Of a DNA stretch of 64,000 nucleotides, positions 52,830 to 61,678 are shown one piece after another. This DNA is from Lachnospiraceae bacterium (GTDB lineage Bacteria; Bacillota; Clostridia; Lachnospirales; Lachnospiraceae). The notes beneath the pieces are model-generated. The model was not told the DNA's origin. It did not search any database and was given only the letters and a program-made list of their open reading frames with translations. How positions within the stretch are numbered: the stretch's first letter is position 1; each line of letters opens with the position of its first letter. Location of the stretch: the NCBI GenBank assembly GCA_023664345.1, contig JAMPFQ010000005.1, positions 62,001 through 126,000 of the forward strand, read 5' to 3'. The translations under genes and the position numbers were made by a program.

Positions 52830-54446
52830 ATGTATGATAAAGAAAGAATAAATGCGTTGATAGACAGGATCATCGGAACTGACATAAATTCTAAAGGTTT
52901 ATCAGCCATGGTGAATAGTATGCCGGAACACAGCCATACAATGACGGAACAGATCAAAGACTGGATCAGGAAACTGGAGTCAGGGGATCTAACCGGGCTG
53001 AAAGCCGCCTACAGCGCTTTTGCCACGGAGGATGCCGTCCTGATCAGACATGCGGGCGAGGCTGTGACGGTGCAGCTGAAAGGTCTGACGCGACAGCAGC
53101 TTTTAAAGGTCTGCGGGCAGTTCAGGGGATTTACTTCGCTGGAATGGACTATAGATTGGGCGGGAGTTTCCCTGGAGCGTATTAAAAAGGAACTTCCGGA
53201 AGAGTCCTACCGTTATGTACTGCTCCTTGGGTCTTTTCATCCAAATGGCTATTTCAGGGAGAAATGCCTGTATGAGATGGCGGAATATCAGGGAATGCTT
53301 TTCTGGATGTTCTTCAGGGTGAATGACTGGGTGCGGAATGTGCGGGATGCAGCCTGTGAGATTCTGGAGGAGTATCTGCAAAACGTCAGTGCGGAGGAAC
53401 TTGTTGACAGTATGCCGGCCTTTGAACATCTGCGGGATTGCCGCCGCCGGACGGAAATACAGATGGGCAGGCTGTGTGACCGGGTGGAAGCGAGGATGAC
53501 TTCGGCGCTGAAAGAGATTGATGCCAACAGGATTCTTGGCAAAGAGCCTGCAGTGCGGAAAGTCTTATACAGCGCACTGATGCGAGGGGGCATTTTTACC
53601 CTACAGGAGGCGGATACCATTTTAAAACGGGAAAAGATATCCTGTCTGAAAAGAATTCTGGTGAGGGGCATCCTTGGGATGCCGGACTGTACACTGGATC
53701 GGGCGGAGGATTATCTTACTGACTCCTCCGCGGTGGTACGCAGGATGGCGGTAGAATATAAATATGAGCGGTTAAAGACCTGTTGGCCGGGGCTGGAGAA
53801 GATGCTCACGGACAGCAGCCGGGGTATCAGGGAATACGCAGTCTACATTCTGGAACGCCATGGCAGCATGGATATCAGGGCATATTATCTGAGGCATCTG
53901 GAAGATGACAGGCCGGAGTATGCAATCCTGGGACTGGGGGAGCACAGCAGCCGGGGGAATGTACCGGCGCTGATGAAATGTCTGGAAAGGCCGGAGCGGA
54001 AGACGGTGAAATGCACCATTCTTGCGCTGGGTCATCAGGAAGATTTTACGAAGGAGGAACTTTTTTGGCGCTATCTTCTGGATGACAGGAATGATATTTC
54101 CAAGGCTGCTTACCTTTCCATCAGGAGAAAGGACTTTTATCCGGGAGCGGAACGGCTGTACCATGCCTGTGTCAACGCGCAGGAGGAACACCAGAGGAGG
54201 TATCTTTTAAATCTTCTTCTCCGGGAGAGTTCCTGGAGCCGCCTGCCCTGGCTGGTGCGTCTCTATCGCAGGAATATGCCTGCGGAGGAGGACTACAGGA
54301 TCCTGTCGGCCATCCGGAGCAGGTTTGCGTATGGCAGGCCTTCGGAGACGCTGCAGGCGGATATTCTTTTGGCGTTGGAAGAGAACGGACGGGAATTGCC
54401 GGAGGGGATGGAAGCGGCAATTATGTTTGATATGAGATTTGTGTGA
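52830..54446 (+). CDS. Probable HEAT-like helical repeat protein
   Basis: 538 residues, almost wholly helical, with repeated pairs such as VRDAACEILEEYLQNV, VRRMAVEYKYERLKTCW, IREYAVYILERHG and KAAYLSIRRKDFY, a solenoid pattern. Start at the ATG at 52830 with GGAAGGTG upstream; the longer upstream frame runs through the end of the previous gene and is not credible. No catalytic motif. Together with the preceding gene it may form a two-protein unit; role unknown. Confidence 0.65.
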   Translation: MYDKERINALIDRIIGTDINSKGLSAMVNSMPEHSHTMTEQIKDWIRKLESGDLTGLKAAYSAFATEDAVLIRHAGEAVTVQLKGLTRQQLLKVCGQFRGFTSLEWTIDWAGVSLERIKKELPEESYRYVLLLGSFHPNGYFREKCLYEMAEYQGMLFWMFFRVNDWVRNVRDAACEILEEYLQNVSAEELVDSMPAFEHLRDCRRRTEIQMGRLCDRVEARMTSALKEIDANRILGKEPAVRKVLYSALMRGGIFTLQEADTILKREKISCLKRILVRGILGMPDCTLDRAEDYLTDSSAVVRRMAVEYKYERLKTCWPGLEKMLTDSSRGIREYAVYILERHGSMDIRAYYLRHLEDDRPEYAILGLGEHSSRGNVPALMKCLERPERKTVKCTILALGHQEDFTKEELFWRYLLDDRNDISKAAYLSIRRKDFYPGAERLYHACVNAQEEHQRRYLLNLLLRESSWSRLPWLVRLYRRNMPAEEDYRILSAIRSRFAYGRPSETLQADILLALEENGRELPEGMEAAIMFDMRFV

Positions 54447-54534
54447 TTGTTCCTGATAGTTGGTTCCTGCTGGCAATGAGCAATAGTAATAATGCTTTCG
54501 ACATTGCATTTATGAGGGATACAGGGAAAGAAAA

Positions 54535-56370
54535 ATGGAAACAAACAGACAGGAGGACGGGAAAATGGCGGAAGAATTAAAGGGCAGGAAAGAGGTGCCG
54601 GAGGAACTGACCTGGGATCTGTCCCGCATCTATGCCACGGAGGCGGATATGCTGCGGGATGCGGAGAAGATGGAACAACTGACCCGGGAGATCGTGGAAA
54701 AGTACAAGGGACATCTGGACACGCCGGAGCGGATAGAGGACTGCGTCACAGCGTACAGGCAGGTGCACGAGTTGATGACGCTTACAGGCAGTTACTGTGA
54801 CCTGGCGGTATCTGTGGACTATTATGATGATCATAACCAGGAGAGGAACGGCAGGATCAGCCGCCTGGCCGCAAAACTGCGGAGCAGCCTGAGCTTTATC
54901 AGGAGCGAGATCATGGAGCAGGATGAGGAGGTCATTCAGAAAGCCATTGCCATCAGCAGCGGCAACAGACATTTCCTGCAGGATATTCTGCGGGATAAGC
55001 CCCACAGGCTGCATCCCGAGGCGGAACGGGTGGTCTTGGCATTGAGCCGGAGCATCTACGATACGCCCTATGAGGTCTACAATATCGCCAAGCTGACAGA
55101 TATGAAGTTTGATCCTTTTGTGGTGGATGGAGAGGAATATCCGCTGGGCTACACCCTTTTTGAGGACGACTACGAGTACGAGCCGGATACGAAAGTGCGC
55201 CGGGCGGCGTTTGATGCCTTTTCCAAAAAGATAAAAGAGTATGAGAACGTGACGGCTGCGGCCTATAATGCCAATGTGCAGACGGAAAAAGTGCTTTCTG
55301 ACCTGCGGGGCTTTGGCTCGGTGTTCGACTATCTGCTCTTTGGCCAGAAGGTCAGCCGGGAGCTCTATGACCGCCAGATCGACCTGATCACGGAGAAACT
55401 GGCTCCCCATATGCGCAAATATGCCAGGCTGATCCAGAAAGTCCACGGCCTGGATAAGATGACTTTTGCGGACCTGAAACTCCCCGTGGATCCGGACTAT
55501 GCGCCGGAGGTGACCATCGAGGGATCCAGGGAGTATATTGAGAAAGGGCTTTCCATCCTGGGAGAGGACTATGTACGGATGGTGCGCACCGCCTATGAGG
55601 AGCGTTGGGTGGATTTTGCCCAGAACAGGGGGAAATCCACCGGCGGTTTCTGCGCAAGCCTCTATGGGAAAAATTCCTATATCCTGCTGACCTGGAATCA
55701 GAAGATGTCGGATGTGTTTACCCTGGCCCATGAACTGGGACATGCGGGGCATTTTAAATCCTGTAACGGCAGCCAGTCCATCTTTGACACGGAGGTGTCA
55801 ACCTATTTTGTGGAAGCGCCCTCCACCATGAACGAACTTCTGATGGCCCATTATCTGTTAAAGACCAGCCAGGATAAGCGGTTCAGGCGCTGGGTGCTGA
55901 CCTGCATGATCGGCAACACCTATTATCACAATTTTGTGACCCACCTCATGGAGGCGGCCTACCAGAGGGAAGTGTACAGGCTGGTGGATGCGGGGAGCAG
56001 CGTGCAGGCGGAAACTTTGAGCAATATCATGAGGGATACCCTGCAGAAGTTCTGGGGAGATGCGGTGGAGATCAACGAGGGCGCGGAACTGACCTGGATG
56101 CGCCAGCCCCATTACTATATGGGACTGTACTCCTACACCTACAGCGCAGGACTGACCATTGCCACCCAGATGTGCAAGCGCATTGAGAATGAGGGCGCAG
56201 GTGCCATCGAGGACTGGAAGAAAGTGCTGGCGGCGGGAAGCACGCTGGCGCCTGTGGAACTGGCGGCACTGGCAGGCATAGACATCACCACGGAGGCCCC
56301 GCTTTTGGATACCATAGAGACCATCGGCGGCATGATCGACGAGATCTGTGAGCTGACGGAGCAGCTGTGA
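54535..56370 (+). CDS. pepF: Oligoendopeptidase F (M3 family)
   Basis: Zinc metallopeptidase that cuts peptides of 7-17 residues in the cytosol. The 611 residues carry the HELGH motif (residues 399-403) with the downstream Glu ligand in VSTYFVEAPSTMNE, and the C-terminal YSYTYSAGLTIA substrate-binding region. Length is normal. Probably expressed with the following ParB-like and HD genes, which are closely spaced on the same strand. Confidence 0.96.
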   Translation: METNRQEDGKMAEELKGRKEVPEELTWDLSRIYATEADMLRDAEKMEQLTREIVEKYKGHLDTPERIEDCVTAYRQVHELMTLTGSYCDLAVSVDYYDDHNQERNGRISRLAAKLRSSLSFIRSEIMEQDEEVIQKAIAISSGNRHFLQDILRDKPHRLHPEAERVVLALSRSIYDTPYEVYNIAKLTDMKFDPFVVDGEEYPLGYTLFEDDYEYEPDTKVRRAAFDAFSKKIKEYENVTAAAYNANVQTEKVLSDLRGFGSVFDYLLFGQKVSRELYDRQIDLITEKLAPHMRKYARLIQKVHGLDKMTFADLKLPVDPDYAPEVTIEGSREYIEKGLSILGEDYVRMVRTAYEERWVDFAQNRGKSTGGFCASLYGKNSYILLTWNQKMSDVFTLAHELGHAGHFKSCNGSQSIFDTEVSTYFVEAPSTMNELLMAHYLLKTSQDKRFRRWVLTCMIGNTYYHNFVTHLMEAAYQREVYRLVDAGSSVQAETLSNIMRDTLQKFWGDAVEINEGAELTWMRQPHYYMGLYSYTYSAGLTIATQMCKRIENEGAGAIEDWKKVLAAGSTLAPVELAALAGIDITTEAPLLDTIETIGGMIDEICELTEQL

Positions 56371-56393
56371 CAGATAGAGGTTAGAAAAGAGAA

Positions 56394-57002
56394 ATGGAAA
56401 TACAGAGGATCAACGAATATACGGACGAGCGTTTTGAACCGGAGATCCTGCGGCAGCACGGTGCCTTTCTGGTAGACGGGCGTCCCTGTAGCTTTCGGAT
56501 ACTGGATGGGCATTCTGCCAGGGTGTATTATCATGATTACACGGATATGGAGGAGATTCTGGACACCTTTCGGTTCTATACAGGCCATATCAGCAGATTT
56601 TACACGGAAGACGGCCGTCTTCTGAAAGAATATGAGGAAGTGGAGACGTTCGATCTGCCTGTCAGTCAGATCCAGCCCTCCCAGTTCTACATAGATCAGG
56701 ACAAACTCCAGGCGGTGGGCAGCTTTATCCGGGAGGCGGAGGATATTGTGATCCCCGTGCTGGAGCATGAGGGCCGCTATGTTTCGGCGGACGGGCATAC
56801 CAGACTTTATCTGGCATACCGGAGGGGCTACGGCCATGTCAGGGCATTCCTGGAAAAGGATCTGGGAGGATATCTTCTGGAGTTTGCGCATGAGGCTGGG
56901 AGCAGAGGTATCTTTCATGTGGAAGATATGAAAATGCTTTCCCATGAAGAGTATGAGGTGAAGTGGAATCAGTTCTGTGCTGATTTTTTTGACAGGAAAT
57001 GA
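56394..57002 (+). CDS. ParB/Srx-like domain protein
   Basis: 202 residues. Residues 85-140 contain LPVSQIQPSQFYIDQDKLQAV and the DGHTRLYLAY motif, typical of ParB-like nuclease/CTPase-fold domains (DGxxR). The N-terminal part (DGHSARVYYHDYTDM) is unassigned. No HTH seen, so not a partition ParB. Short distance to pepF suggests a shared transcript. Function unknown. Confidence 0.7.
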   Translation: MEIQRINEYTDERFEPEILRQHGAFLVDGRPCSFRILDGHSARVYYHDYTDMEEILDTFRFYTGHISRFYTEDGRLLKEYEEVETFDLPVSQIQPSQFYIDQDKLQAVGSFIREAEDIVIPVLEHEGRYVSADGHTRLYLAYRRGYGHVRAFLEKDLGGYLLEFAHEAGSRGIFHVEDMKMLSHEEYEVKWNQFCADFFDRK

Positions 57003-57060
57003 CGGTGAAAAAAGGCGCATATGTGTTGTGCGCTGTAATTCAGGCTTTGGAGAAAAGAGA

Positions 57061-57666
57061 ATGTTGACATTGGAGGAAGCGGAACAGGAACTGAAAAGAG
57101 GGGCGCGGTTCTGTCCCGGCCCCTGGGAGCAGCACAGCAGATCGGTGGCCGCAAATGCCCGGCTCATTGCCGAACAGGCAGGGCACATGGACTGTGACAA
57201 GGCGTATGTGATGGGACTGCTGCATGATATAGGACGCCGGGCGGGCATCAAGGGAATACTGCATATTTTTGACGGATATGATTATATGATGGGGCTGGGG
57301 CAGGAGGAGATCGCCCGCATCTGCCTGACCCACTCTTTTCCGCTGAAAGATGTCAATACTTTTGTCGGGAAATATGACTGTTCCCCTGAACAGAAAGATT
57401 TTTTACGGAATTTTCTGAAAGAGACCGAGTATGATGATTACGACATCCTGATCCAGCTGTGCGACGCCATTTCCCTGCCCAATGGGGCGTGCATCATGGA
57501 GAAGCGGCTGGTGGATGTGGCGCTGAGGCATGGGCTTCCGGATTTTACATTGGACAAATGGAAAGCGTTCATGAAGGCGAAGAAGCATTTTGACGAGTTG
57601 TGCGGGGGGAATATCTATATGTTCCTGCCCGGAGTCCTGGAGAATTCCACGATAAATCTTGTGTGA
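57061..57666 (+). CDS. HD-domain hydrolase
   Basis: 201 residues. WEQHSRSVAANARLIA (first His), VMGLLHDIGR (HD pair) and later LIQLCDAISLP (Asp) form the metal-binding HD pattern of phosphohydrolases (YqeK/HDIG-like). Start at the ATG at 57061 after GGAGAAAAGAG. Substrates are usually nucleotides; exact one unknown. The frame upstream overlaps the ParB-like gene and is rejected. Confidence 0.85.
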   Translation: MLTLEEAEQELKRGARFCPGPWEQHSRSVAANARLIAEQAGHMDCDKAYVMGLLHDIGRRAGIKGILHIFDGYDYMMGLGQEEIARICLTHSFPLKDVNTFVGKYDCSPEQKDFLRNFLKETEYDDYDILIQLCDAISLPNGACIMEKRLVDVALRHGLPDFTLDKWKAFMKAKKHFDELCGGNIYMFLPGVLENSTINLV

Positions 57667-57775
57667 GAATATGGGAGTGCCGCATACGCTCTCGGTTCGT
57701 ATAAATTTCGTAAGATCTAATTTCTGCAGACGGTCTGGATTGTTGCTGGTGATTCACAATAAAAAATATTAGTGC

Positions 57776-57804
57776 TTGAAAAAACGATGGAACTGTGATA
57801 TGCT
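57776..57804 (+). promoter_or_regulatory. Predicted promoter of the coiled-coil repeat gene
   Basis: TTGAAA (57776-57781), 17-base spacer, TATGCT (57799-57804). It gives a leader of about 210 bases. Confidence 0.5.
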
Positions 57805-58024
57805 GAATATCAGCGAAAGAACATGCTTACATGTTCGGCGAGAGGCAGCCATGAGGAAAGCGGGATATGCTTTCCGACAAGTTGAAATAGTGTGAAAATA
57901 TAACATATAGTCTTAAAACTGAAATGCCCGAAAGAAATTTTCAGCTGCACTTTGTGCAGATGAGATTTCTTTTAGTACAAGGGCATTGGAGTACAGAAAC
58001 CGGAGTAAAATCAGGAGGGATAGA
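57805..58024 (+). promoter_or_regulatory. Structured 5' leader
   Basis: Hairpins visible in order: GAACATG-CTTA-CATGTTC (near 57820-57840), GGAAAGC/GCTTTCC (near 57856-57876), and a nested structure 57923-57987 with AATGCCC/GGGCATT, AAAGAAAT/ATTTCTTT and CTGCAC-TTT-GTGCAG stems. It ends 37 bases before the start codon. It matches no riboswitch I know. Confidence 0.55.
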
Positions 58025-58609
58025 ATGTTAGAGCAAAAAGATATAGAAATATTACAGAATATGATGGAGTCTGTTGTTGGTACAAAGCTTGCGGAATCCG
58101 AGGAGCGGATGTGTGCAAGAATTGCGGAGTCTGAGGAGAGGCTGAATGCCAGGCTGGAATCCCGGCTTGCGGAATCCGAGGAGCGGATGTGTGCAAGAAT
58201 TGCGGAGTCTGAGGAGAGGCTGAATGCCAGGCTGGAATCCCGGCTTGCGGAATCCGAGGAGCGGATGTGTGCAAGAATTGCGGAGTCTGAGGAGAGGCTG
58301 AATGCCAGGTTGGAATCCCGGCTTGCGGAATCCGAGGAGCGGATGTGTGCAAGAATTGCGGAATCTGAGGAGCGGATGAATGCCGGATTTGAAAAAAAGC
58401 TTGCTGTATATGAAGACTTGTTGATAAGGGAGATGTATAAGATTCAGGAGAACTTGTCCGACCGGATCGACAAGATAGAAACGCGTCTTGATACCATGCA
58501 GCATGACATAAATGCCTGCAAGCTGGAAAGGGAGTCAGTCGGGCTGCTGATCAAGAAGATCGATCAGCTTGAGTGCAGGATTGAAGAATTAGAGAAAAAG
58601 ACGGCATAG
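58025..58609 (+). CDS. Coiled-coil repeat protein
   Basis: 194 residues, ATG after AGGAGGG. From residue 22, three copies and a partial fourth of a 26-residue repeat (LAESEERMCARIAESEERLN...) form a charged continuous helix, followed by a second coiled coil (DRIDKIETRLDTMQHDI, IDQLECRIEELEKK). No membrane or DNA-binding motif. Similar Glu/Arg coiled-coil proteins occur in Lachnospiraceae but have no known function. The cysteine in each repeat is conserved. Confidence 0.8.
   Translation: MLEQKDIEILQNMMESVVGTKLAESEERMCARIAESEERLNARLESRLAESEERMCARIAESEERLNARLESRLAESEERMCARIAESEERLNARLESRLAESEERMCARIAESEERMNAGFEKKLAVYEDLLIREMYKIQENLSDRIDKIETRLDTMQHDINACKLERESVGLLIKKIDQLECRIEELEKKTA
58088..58372 (+). 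repeat. 78-bp tandem repeats within the coiled-coil gene
   Basis: Three full units (58088-58165, 58166-58243, 58244-58321) nearly identical in DNA, and a partial fourth. Near-identity at silent positions indicates recent expansion. Confidence 0.9.
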
Positions 58610-58621
58610 GATGGTATCAGG

Positions 58622-59122
58622 ATGAAAAAAACACTGATTGTGGTTGACATGCAGAAAGACTTCATTGACGGTTCCCTGGGGACGAAAGAGGCGGAAGCCA
58701 TCGTGGAAAATGTGAGGAATAAGATTGCGCAATACAGGGAAGCGGGGGATGAGATCATCTTTACCAGGGACACCCACCAGAAGAATTACCTGGAGACAAA
58801 CGAGGGCAGGCATCTTCCGGTGGAACACTGCATAGAGGGAACGGAGGGCTGGAAGATTGCGGACGGACTGGAAATGCCGGGAGCAATTTATATCAACAAG
58901 CCAAGCTTCGGATACCTGGGCTGGCGGGACTATCATCTGGAGGAAGTGGAGGTCGTGGGACTGTGCACGGACATCTGTGTGGTTTCCAATGCGCTGATCA
59001 TCAAGGCCCTCTATCCGGAGATCAATGTCAGCGTGGATGCGTCCTGCTGTGCGGGAGTTACCCCTGAGAGCCATGAGGCAGCGCTGACCACCATGAGAAT
59101 GTGTCAGATCGATATTTTATAA
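58622..59122 (+). CDS. Isochorismatase-fold cysteine hydrolase (nicotinamidase-like)
   Basis: 166 residues with the catalytic triad of the family: Asp9 (VVDMQKDF), Lys93 (INKPSFG) and Cys119 (CTDICV). RDTH (Asp50, His52) fits the metal site of nicotinamidases. It would hydrolyse nicotinamide to nicotinate for NAD salvage, although related amidases act on other small amides. Starts 12 bases after the coiled-coil gene. Confidence 0.85.
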   Translation: MKKTLIVVDMQKDFIDGSLGTKEAEAIVENVRNKIAQYREAGDEIIFTRDTHQKNYLETNEGRHLPVEHCIEGTEGWKIADGLEMPGAIYINKPSFGYLGWRDYHLEEVEVVGLCTDICVVSNALIIKALYPEINVSVDASCCAGVTPESHEAALTTMRMCQIDIL

Positions 59123-59180
59123 GACGGACGCTTGACAGAAAGAACCGGATTGTATGTACTGTTATAAAATCCAATACAAG

Positions 59181-59214
59181 TCAATAACCCCGCTGCTTGC
59201 AGCGGGGTTATTGA
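59181..59214. terminator. Perfect 16-bp palindromic terminator
   Basis: TCAATAACCCCGCTGC, two-base centre, and its perfect complement. The stem contains a G/C core and A/T outer part, so it can end transcripts in both directions. Confidence 0.65.
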
Positions 59215-59480
59215 CTTCAGAGAAAGGGAGGATGGTGCGAACCCTTATGAGAACTACGTGTAAAGCGTCTCAAAGCAGCGGAAGTTGATTCGCCCGGGGT
59301 TTTTTTCGTACAAAAAACAGCATAAAGAACAGAGAGGATGGAAAAACATGGAACGGAGAACATTATCGATGGAGAGAAAATCCCCTTGGAATCATGGCAG
59401 GAATGTGCTAGACTGTATCTAGCCTGAATGCACGATCAAAAAGCCTTACGATAAATTTCATTAACTTGGAGAAGATACAG
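59215..59480 (+). other. Gap before nth
   Basis: Contains a TGAGA/TCTCA stem region (59248-59272) followed by CCCGGGGTTTTTTT (T-run near 59299-59308), which could be a small RNA and terminator, and a 20-codon ORF at 59348 (ATG after GAGAGGATGG). Neither is well supported. Confidence 0.3.
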
Positions 59481-60116
59481 ATGACAAAGAAACAGCGTGC
59501 CCTGGAGATCATCGAGAGATTAAAAAAGGAATATCCCGACTCGGACTGCACCCTGGACTATGACCAGGCGTGGAAGCTTCTGGTCAGCGTGCGGCTGGCG
59601 GCGCAGTGTACGGATGCCCGTGTGAATGTGGTGGTGGAGGAGCTGTATAAAGTATTTCCCGATGTCGATGCGTTGGCGGATGCGACCGTGGAAGAGATTG
59701 AAAGGATAGTCCGACCCTGCGGGCTTGGGCACAGTAAGGCCAGGGATATCAGCGCCTGCATGAAGATGCTCCGTGATGAATACGGCGGAAAGGTTCCGGA
59801 TGACTTTGACAAGCTGCTTGCCCTGCCCGGAGTGGGTAGAAAGAGCGCCAACCTGATCATGGGGGATGTGTTCGGGAAGCCCGCCATTGTGACGGATACC
59901 CACTGCATCCGTCTGGTGAACCGCATGGGGCTTGTGGACGGCATCAGGGAGCCCGCGAAAGTGGAAAAGGAACTCTGGAAGATCATCCCCCCGGAGGAAG
60001 GCAGCGATTTCTGCCACCGCCTGGTGGACCATGGAAGGGCGGTGTGCACCGCCAGGCCCCATCCTTATTGTGACAAGTGTTGTTTGCAGGATATCTGTAA
60101 GAAAGTTGGGATTTGA
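59481..60116 (+). CDS. nth: Endonuclease III
   Basis: Bifunctional DNA glycosylase/AP lyase for oxidised pyrimidines. 211 residues with HhH motif LPGVGRKSANLIMG (catalytic Lys) and TDTHCIRLVNR (catalytic Asp), and a C-terminal iron-sulfur loop CTARPHPYCDKCCLQDIC. The first interval is seven residues between cysteines instead of six as usual (C-x7-C-x2-C-x5-C). ATG at 59481 follows GGAG at 59468; a TTG at 59466 is an alternative. Confidence 0.95.
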   Translation: MTKKQRALEIIERLKKEYPDSDCTLDYDQAWKLLVSVRLAAQCTDARVNVVVEELYKVFPDVDALADATVEEIERIVRPCGLGHSKARDISACMKMLRDEYGGKVPDDFDKLLALPGVGRKSANLIMGDVFGKPAIVTDTHCIRLVNRMGLVDGIREPAKVEKELWKIIPPEEGSDFCHRLVDHGRAVCTARPHPYCDKCCLQDICKKVGI

Positions 60117-60327
60117 CGAGCGAGAGCGACAAAGAATGCCTTGCATTCTTGGAAAACCAACGGTTTTCAGTGTCTCTGCCCTGCGCCATTAACGGGCAAA
60201 CGTCCGATGAAATCGGATAAAGAGCGCGAAAATGCGGATCCGGCGTGGGAAATCAGAGTGTCTGTTCAGGAATATGGCTCAGGGCAGCATCATAGATTGA
60301 AGTAAAGTCTTTTCAGGAGACCTGTTT

Positions 60328-61464
60328 ATGGAGATTTATGTGGTAAAGCCGGGCGATACGGTAGACAGGATTGCGGACAGCACTGGAGTCGGTGCGGAAC
60401 AGATTATTTATGACAATCAGCTGGAGTATCCTTATGGGCTTGCCGTTGGGCAAGCCCTTTTGGTGAACGACAATGTGCGGAATGCGGGCAGGGCCATCTC
60501 GGTCAGCGGATATGCCTATCCTTTTATCAATGCGGAGGTGCTGGAACAGACGCTTCCCTATCTGTCGGAACTGCCCATTTTTTCTTATGGTTTTACCATG
60601 GAGGGAGAACTGATTCCGCCGTCCTATGGAGATGACGAATGGATGATCAGGGAGGCGCTCCGGTTCGGGACGCAGCCTGTCCTCACCCTGACGCCTTTTG
60701 GTCCTGACGGTAATTTTAATAACCGGCTGATACATTCCGTGGTCAATAATGAGGCTTACCGGGACAGCCTGATACAGAATCTGCTGGCGCTTATGGAGGA
60801 GAAAGGGTATCAGGGACTGGATATCGACTTTGAATATATCCTGGCGGAGGACAGGGACGCTTTTTCCGCCTTTGTGCGTCAGGCGGCGGAGGCCATGCGG
60901 AACGCGGGATATCACACTTCCGTGGCGCTGGCTCCGAAAACGTCGTCGGATCAGACGGGGCTGTTATATGAGGGAAAGGATTACCGGGCGCTGGGAGAGG
61001 CGGCAGATCATGTGCTCCTGATGACTTACGAATGGGGATATACTTACGGGCCGCCCATGGCGGTGGCGCCCGTCAACCAGGTGCGCAGGGTGGTGGAGTA
61101 CGCGCTGACCCAGATCCCCAGGGAGAAGATAGACCTGGGGATCCCCAACTATGGCTACGACTGGCCCCTGCCCTATGAGAGAGGCATCACGGCGGCGACT
61201 ACCGTCAGCAATGTAGGGGCAGTCCGGATCGCGGTGGAGCAGGGGGCGGAGATCCTGTTTGACCCGGTTGCCCAGAGCCCCTATTTTAGATATGTGGAAA
61301 ACGGTACGGAACATGAGGTATGGTTCGAGGATGTGCGAAGCCTGCAGGAGAAGTTCAACCTGATAAAAACCTATGGCCTGCGGGGCTGCGGCTACTGGCA
61401 GATCATGCAGTGGTTCCGGGCAAACTGGCTGCTGCTGTACAGTCAGTTTTATATCCTGAAATAA
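60328..61464 (+). CDS. LysM-GH18 glycosidase, spore peptidoglycan hydrolase type (YaaH/SleL-like)
   Basis: 378 residues: one LysM domain (1-50, YVVKPGDTVDRIADSTGV) then a GH18 TIM barrel with the catalytic GLDIDFEYI motif (Glu the acid) and late WxxM/WYWQ-like elements (GYWQIMQWF). No signal peptide, as in SleL/YaaH enzymes made in the mother cell and placed on the spore coat; they cleave muramic-delta-lactam cortex glycans. AGGAGA precedes the ATG. Upstream 60117-60327 holds small hairpins (AAGAATGC/GCATTCTT) but no gene. Confidence 0.88.
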   Translation: MEIYVVKPGDTVDRIADSTGVGAEQIIYDNQLEYPYGLAVGQALLVNDNVRNAGRAISVSGYAYPFINAEVLEQTLPYLSELPIFSYGFTMEGELIPPSYGDDEWMIREALRFGTQPVLTLTPFGPDGNFNNRLIHSVVNNEAYRDSLIQNLLALMEEKGYQGLDIDFEYILAEDRDAFSAFVRQAAEAMRNAGYHTSVALAPKTSSDQTGLLYEGKDYRALGEAADHVLLMTYEWGYTYGPPMAVAPVNQVRRVVEYALTQIPREKIDLGIPNYGYDWPLPYERGITAATTVSNVGAVRIAVEQGAEILFDPVAQSPYFRYVENGTEHEVWFEDVRSLQEKFNLIKTYGLRGCGYWQIMQWFRANWLLLYSQFYILK

Positions 61465-61486
61465 TCCTGTGATTTCATGTTGAAAG

Positions 61487-61627
61487 GAATTGCCGGGATA
61501 TATTGCGGGCATCACCACATCCGTGGAGGATATCAATACCATCACGGATCGATCCACCGCAGGCATCAACGCGATCGCGGAGAAATTTAAGCTGGAGCAG
61601 GAAGTTATTTTTGACGATGAAAGAACG
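61487..61627 (+). pseudogene. Possible chemoreceptor C-terminal remnant
   Basis: An open stretch reads GITTSVEDINTITDRSTAGINAI-like helix, resembling the last helix of methyl-accepting chemotaxis proteins. It has no start, and the frame runs into the terminator. Weak call. Confidence 0.25.
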
Positions 61628-61670
61628 AAAAATCACCAGCCGTCAAGCGGACGGAGGGCTGGTGATTTTT
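61628..61670. terminator. Bidirectional terminator between GH18 gene and metF
   Basis: AAAAATCACCAGCC (61628-61641) pairs with GGCTGGTGATTTTT (61657-61670); T-runs on both strands. Serves the plus-strand transcript and the convergent metF. Confidence 0.92.
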
Positions 61671-61678
61671 CTGCTGTT

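Noticed and set aside
56977..57060. Longer start of the HD-domain gene
   Set aside because: The upstream frame overlaps the ParB-like gene and lacks a ribosome binding site; GGAGAAAAGAG marks 57061.
58088..58372. CRISPR array or satellite
   Set aside because: Repeats are contiguous, in frame and encode a coiled coil.
59215..59310. Known riboswitch or small RNA before nth
   Set aside because: The T-run is preceded by no convincing stem, and no known riboswitch core could be recognised.
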